10,861 bases of DNA from CAZEER01 sp964511215 (GTDB lineage Bacteria > Fidelibacterota > Marinisomatia > Marinisomatales > UBA1611). How positions within the stretch are numbered: position 1 is the first letter of the stretch; every line of letters begins with the position of its first letter. Made by a program: the position numbers and the translations under genes. The notes below the pieces were generated by a model that made no database searches, was not told the DNA's origin, and worked only from the letters and a program-made list of their open reading frames with translations. The stretch is taken from the NCBI GenBank assembly GCA_964511215.1, contig CAZEER010000072.1, positions 1 to 10,861 on the forward strand, given 5' to 3'. Below are positions 7,888 to 10,861 of this stretch, in pieces.

Positions 7888-8570
7888 ATGAAAATAAACT
7901 TTTTTGTTTTTTTATTATTTTTACTAGGTGTCGCTAATACTCAAATTGGTCCCCCGTCCTTTTATGCATTTACTTCTTCAAGTCATTTGAGTATGGGGGG
8001 CGCTGGATTTTTAAACCCCTCACCTATTGCATTAAAAGTTAACCCCTCCAATTATATTCAGGGACGACAATTCGCAACTTCACTTATACGCTACCCCGCA
8101 GATATTACAAGTCAAAGTGTAGGATTTAGTTCGTCCTTGGAAGATGGTTTTTATTCTTTATCTATAAAAAGTATATCATATGGTACTTTTAAAGGATATA
8201 ATGATGAGGCGCAGCTTACGGAACCATATTCTAGTTCTGTTTCAAAATTAACAGGGGTATTCTCAAAAAATATAAAAAACTTTCCTGCTTCTGTTGGTTC
8301 CAGCATTAGTTTTTCTTCGACCACTCTCCATTTACATAATTATTATACTATAGAATCTTCAATTGGAGGAAAAATGTACTTTAAAAAGACTGCTAGTGAA
8401 TTAGGAATCTCTATTCATGGATTAGGTAATGAAATTAGTAGCAATCGATTGATCAAATTTTACCCAGAGACTGTAATAAGTTTTTCTAAAAAATTGACTT
8501 ACTTACCTGTGAAGGTATTTGGAGATTTTCTTTTATTTAATAGCTATAAAAATAAAGAATTCTTTCTTGG
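7888..8570 (+). CDS. Exported beta-rich protein, PorV/PorQ (UPF0164)-like outer-membrane protein, truncated by the gap
   Basis: The first 227 residues of a secreted protein are present; the 3' end is lost in the N run. Residues 1 to about 16-18 form a signal peptide: Lys2, then a long Phe/Leu/Val core ending LLGVANTQ, with no lipobox cysteine. The mature start has SSSHLSMGGAG followed by IALKVNPSNY. This resembles the ARxxAMGGAG...NPA opening of PorV/PorQ/UPF0164-type outer-membrane barrels of the FCB group. The remainder alternates polar and hydrophobic residues and is rich in Ser, Tyr, Phe and Gly, as expected of beta strands. About 100 more residues would be expected for this family, so it is incomplete. 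No ribosome-binding site is visible. It may be co-transcribed with priA. The family call is by appearance only. Confidence 0.55.
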
Positions 8571-8670
8571 NNNNNNNNNNNNNNNNNNNNNNNNNNNNNN
8601 NNNNNNNNNNNNNNNNNNNNNNNNNNNNNNNNNNNNNNNNNNNNNNNNNNNNNNNNNNNNNNNNNNNNNN
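8571..8670. other. Assembly gap of 100 Ns
   Basis: Exactly 100 unknown bases. That round number is the usual placeholder for a scaffold join of unknown length, so the real distance may be longer or shorter. The open frame continues through it only because Ns hold no stop codon. The missing sequence should contain the end of the outer-membrane-like gene and the start and signal peptide of the lipase gene, if the join is correct. Confidence 0.97.
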
Positions 8671-9810
8671 GTTTTAATTCATGGATTTATGGGATGGGGC
8701 TCAGATGAAATGGGAGACTATCATTATTGGGGTGGGAAAAGTGATTTAAAAGAAGATTTAGAAAATGATGGTTACACTGTTATTGAGCTCTCAGTCGGAG
8801 CAGTTTCATCAAATTGGGATAGGGCAATTGAAGCATATTATCAATTAAAAGGTGGGCAGGTTGATTATGGAAAAGGGCACAGTAATAAATATGGACTTGT
8901 TCAAAAGCCAAAAGGTAAAAAATATAATGGCATTTATCCACAATGGGATGAATCAAATCCCATTCATATAATAGGGCATAGCATGGGTGGGCAAACAGCA
9001 CGGATGCTCAATTATTTATTAACACATGAAATATACGAAGATGAAATTAATGGAATTAAAGAGGAGTCATATTTTCTCGGAGGTATACAGACAAATTTAA
9101 TTAGGAGTATTACATCTATATCTACTCCCCACGATGGCACAACCTTAGCCAATATTACTGTTAAAATTATCCCATTTATTCAATATTTTGTTGGTGTTGC
9201 GGGACTTGTTGGTAGTGATTATTTCAATTTTGATTTAGAGCAATGGAACTTCCATCGTTTAAAAGAGGAAACATGGTCTAGTTATATAAAACGAATGAGA
9301 AAACATCCAGCTTGGAATAGTAAAAACATGAGCGCATGGGATTTAAGTTTGGATGGAGCCAAAGAATTGAATGATTTTTTGCAAGCATCTCCAGATATAT
9401 ATTATTTTTCTATTGTTACATCAACTACAAAAATAAAAGACCAGTCAAATTTCCACAATCCCTTACCTAAGACTCCACTTTTAACTCGTTCGCGTGCAAA
9501 ATTAATGGGATCTAGGCCTGGATATTGGAATGATGGTACTCCAACAGATTCAACTTGGTATGAAAATGACGGTGTTGTAAATACAACTTCTATGTATGGG
9601 CCAAGTACAGGCTCAAATGGATCAGATCCCATTACTGAATATGATGAAAGTGAATTGCTTATCCCGGGTCAATGGTATTATATAAAAACACCCAATATGG
9701 ATCATTGGAGTGTGATTGGACATGATTTTAATAGCACCGATAGAATTAGTAGAGGGAAAACCTTGATAATTGATCATGTTTCTAGATTGAATGCGCTCCC
9801 ATCAAAATAA
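8671..9810 (+). CDS. Secreted-type triacylglycerol lipase, family I.5 (Staphylococcus/Geobacillus type), 5' end missing
   Basis: An alpha/beta-hydrolase predicted to hydrolyse acylglycerols or other lipid esters outside the cytoplasm. The 379 visible residues cover nearly the whole mature domain, starting at the oxyanion strand VLIHGFMGWG. Diagnostic segments are YWGGKSDL, SSNWDRAIEAY, GGQVDYG, GHSMGGQTARML, STPHDGTTLANI and LENDG-like YENDGVVNTTSM. By comparison with the Geobacillus L1 lipase the catalytic triad is Ser (8980-8982), Asp (9568-9570) and His (9703-9705). Three of four zinc ligands are kept: Asp (8818-8820), His (8878-8880) and Asp (9340-9342). The fourth, His87 in L1, appears as Leu (8896-8898). 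The start codon and any signal peptide are in the gap, so export is inferred from the family. Transfer from another phylum is possible but not shown. Confidence 0.88.
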   Translation, partial: VLIHGFMGWGSDEMGDYHYWGGKSDLKEDLENDGYTVIELSVGAVSSNWDRAIEAYYQLKGGQVDYGKGHSNKYGLVQKPKGKKYNGIYPQWDESNPIHIIGHSMGGQTARMLNYLLTHEIYEDEINGIKEESYFLGGIQTNLIRSITSISTPHDGTTLANITVKIIPFIQYFVGVAGLVGSDYFNFDLEQWNFHRLKEETWSSYIKRMRKHPAWNSKNMSAWDLSLDGAKELNDFLQASPDIYYFSIVTSTTKIKDQSNFHNPLPKTPLLTRSRAKLMGSRPGYWNDGTPTDSTWYENDGVVNTTSMYGPSTGSNGSDPITEYDESELLIPGQWYYIKTPNMDHWSVIGHDFNSTDRISRGKTLIIDHVSRLNALPSK

Positions 9811-9823
9811 TTTTTTATATTAT

Positions 9824-9829
9824 TATAAT
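9824..9829 (+). promoter_or_regulatory. Candidate -10 box for marR-mutY
   Basis: A perfect TATAAT lies 18 bases before the marR ATG. It would place transcription start near 9836, inside the inverted repeat and about 12 bases from the start codon. No good TTGACA-like -35 element is seen 17 bases upstream, and the region is so A/T-rich that a chance match is quite likely. Confidence 0.3.
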
Positions 9830-9848
9830 TATTTGTAATATACAAATA
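9830..9848. promoter_or_regulatory. 19-bp perfect palindrome, candidate MarR operator
   Basis: TATTTGTA (9830-9837), a 3-base ATA spacer, and TACAAATA (9841-9848) form perfect 8-bp inverted arms. The right arm ends on the A of the marR start codon. Size, TTG...CAA content and position next to the regulator's own gene fit MarR-family operators, which are usually 16-20-bp palindromes recognised by a dimer. Autorepression is therefore a reasonable inference. A role in RNA is less likely, because the hairpin would be A/T-rich and weak. Confidence 0.5.
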
Positions 9849-10282
9849 TGCAATTTGGAGAAATTATAGGGCATCTTCTAATTAATTTGCAAAGTATTAT
9901 TCGAAAGAATATTTCTTTTCAAAGTGCATCATTTCAACAATTACTTGGTTTGTTTGTGTTGGAGTTAGATGGAATGGAAATGACAAATTTTGCCTTAAAA
10001 CTTGGGGTTGATAATAGTACTGCAACAAGAATGATTATTGGCCTGGAAGAAAAAGGTTGGGTTCAGAGGAGCCAGCATATTAGAGATAGAAGAATAGTCA
10101 AAGTATCTCTGACTACTCTTGGGTTAAAAATACAGAAAAAATTGGAAAAACAGTTACAAAAAATTGGCAAAAATATTCAACAAGATATGGACAAAAAAAG
10201 TGAGCAAGATATATTGGAATCTATAACATCATTAAATTGGATATTACTAAAAATAAAACTAAATAATATTAAAATTGTATAG
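9848..10282 (+). CDS. MarR-family winged-helix transcriptional regulator
   Basis: A predicted dimeric DNA-binding regulator of 144 residues, the usual MarR size. The helix-turn-helix and recognition helix lie at about 44-69 (MTNFALKLGVDNSTATRMI onward, then LEEKGWV). The wing follows at about 74-90 with the hallmark DRR at 80-82 and LTTLG. Terminal helices (about 1-35 and 92-140) would form the dimer interface. There is no cysteine, so thiol-oxidation sensing of the OhrR kind is unlikely and a small-molecule ligand is more plausible. No ribosome-binding site precedes the ATG; a 19-bp palindrome sits directly on it. The stop overlaps the mutY start by one base. Its targets probably include its own operon; the ligand is unknown. 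Confidence 0.88.
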   Translation: MQFGEIIGHLLINLQSIIRKNISFQSASFQQLLGLFVLELDGMEMTNFALKLGVDNSTATRMIIGLEEKGWVQRSQHIRDRRIVKVSLTTLGLKIQKKLEKQLQKIGKNIQQDMDKKSEQDILESITSLNWILLKIKLNNIKIV

Positions 10283-10861
10283 TGCAAATTAATAGTATCG
10301 TTAGCCCGATCATTCATTGGTTCCATAATAATAAAAGAAATCTACCTTTCAGAGAAACTAAAGATCCCTATAAAATTTGGCTTTCAGAAGTCATGTTACA
10401 GCAAACCCAGGTAAAAACCGTTATTCCTTATTATCTTAAATGGATAAAAAAATATCCTGACATTCAATCTGTTGCAAAATCTGATTTAAAGTCTTTATTG
10501 AAAATTTGGGAAGGATTAGGATATTATAATCGATGTGTAAATATTTTTTATTCAGCTAAAATTATTGTAAAAAAATATAATGGTGTTTTTCCAAACAATT
10601 GGGAAAATCTTAGATCATTGCCAGGTGTTGGCGACTATACATGCGCAGCTGTTCTATCCATAGCTTTTGGCAAGCCTTTTGCTTCACTAGATGCGAATAC
10701 AAAAAGAGTAATGTCTAGATTATTGAAAATCAAAAATCTGACAAAAATTAATTCTAATAGAATTAAACATATTTTAAACACTTTAATACCATATTCACAA
10801 CCAGGAGATTTTAATCAAAGTTTGATGGAATTGGGTGCTTTAATATGTACACCAAAAAACC
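10282..10861 (+). CDS. mutY: A/G-specific adenine glycosylase MutY, 3' end outside window
   Basis: Removes adenine mispaired with 8-oxoguanine, preventing G:C to T:A mutation. The first 193 residues are present. They show LPFRETKDPYKIW, then the MutY/Nth segment SEVMLQQTQV with Glu36 (E. coli Glu37), GLGYYNRC, the helix-hairpin-helix LPGVGDYT (113-120), and LDANTKRV with catalytic Asp137. ELGALICTPKN follows, with Cys189 as the probable first ligand of the 4Fe-4S cluster. The remaining cysteines and the C-terminal 8-oxoG-recognition domain lie beyond the window. The GTG at 10282 was chosen because it places Glu and Asp at family positions and an in-frame TAA lies at 10270-10272. It overlaps the marR stop (TAGTG), suggesting coupled translation. 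Confidence 0.94.
   Translation, partial: MQINSIVSPIIHWFHNNKRNLPFRETKDPYKIWLSEVMLQQTQVKTVIPYYLKWIKKYPDIQSVAKSDLKSLLKIWEGLGYYNRCVNIFYSAKIIVKKYNGVFPNNWENLRSLPGVGDYTCAAVLSIAFGKPFASLDANTKRVMSRLLKIKNLTKINSNRIKHILNTLIPYSQPGDFNQSLMELGALICTPKN

Noticed and set aside
7888..9810. A single barrel-lipase fusion protein
   Set aside because: The join rests only on 100 Ns. The two sides belong to different families, and the lipase side lacks only its start and signal peptide, so two separate genes are more likely.
9806..9824. AATAAT/ATTATT hairpin after the lipase as a terminator
   Set aside because: All A-T, six pairs and no stable stem; too weak to support.
1..10861. CRISPR array, insertion sequence, prophage or defence system
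   Set aside because: No spaced direct repeats, transposase, terminal inverted repeats or phage-like genes are visible; apart from the lipase segment the content is housekeeping.

Overview
This A/T-rich window carries ordinary bacterial housekeeping genes, all on the + strand, followed by a short accessory segment. The gene set is the 3' end of a tRNA, prs, rplY with a long acidic tail, pth, a membrane pyrophosphatase, rpsF-rpsR-rplI, priA, a PorV/PorQ-like outer-membrane protein, a secreted-type lipase, a MarR regulator and mutY. It suggests a Gram-negative marine-type bacterium of the FCB group, possibly Marinimicrobia (SAR406), from a metagenome or single-cell scaffold. The lineage is an inference from gene order and protein style. 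The 100-N gap is direct evidence that this is a draft scaffold.

Bases 1-5552 look like one translation-centred operon. The tRNA 3' end (probably tRNA-Gln) lies 19 nt before prs. After it come rplY (bL25/Ctc), pth (4-nt ATGA overlap with rplY), hppA, rpsF, rpsR (TAATG overlap) and rplI. Most of these genes have an AAGGAG-type ribosome-binding site. The pyrophosphatase carries residues typical of K+-dependent, Na+-transporting enzymes. It would remove pyrophosphate made during RNA synthesis and tRNA charging and turn it into an ion gradient.

Bases 5638-7872 encode the primosomal helicase PriA. Fifteen bases later an exported beta-barrel-like protein begins and runs into a 100-N gap (8571-8670). 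On the other side is most of a family I.5 (Staphylococcus/Geobacillus-type) lipase. The reading frame stays open across the Ns only because Ns contain no stops. The two flanks are best treated as two different, incomplete genes, not one fusion.

Bases 9811-10861 hold a small regulatory unit. A perfect 8-bp inverted repeat abuts and slightly overlaps the start codon of a MarR-family regulator, just downstream of a TATAAT box. The regulator's stop codon overlaps the GTG start of mutY, which runs off the end of the window. This suggests an autoregulated marR-mutY pair.

I saw no CRISPR array, insertion sequence, phage gene or defence system, and no clearly new multi-gene system. The points most worth checking are the gap and the lipase behind it, a missing zinc ligand in that lipase, the marR palindrome, and the pyrophosphatase ion specificity.
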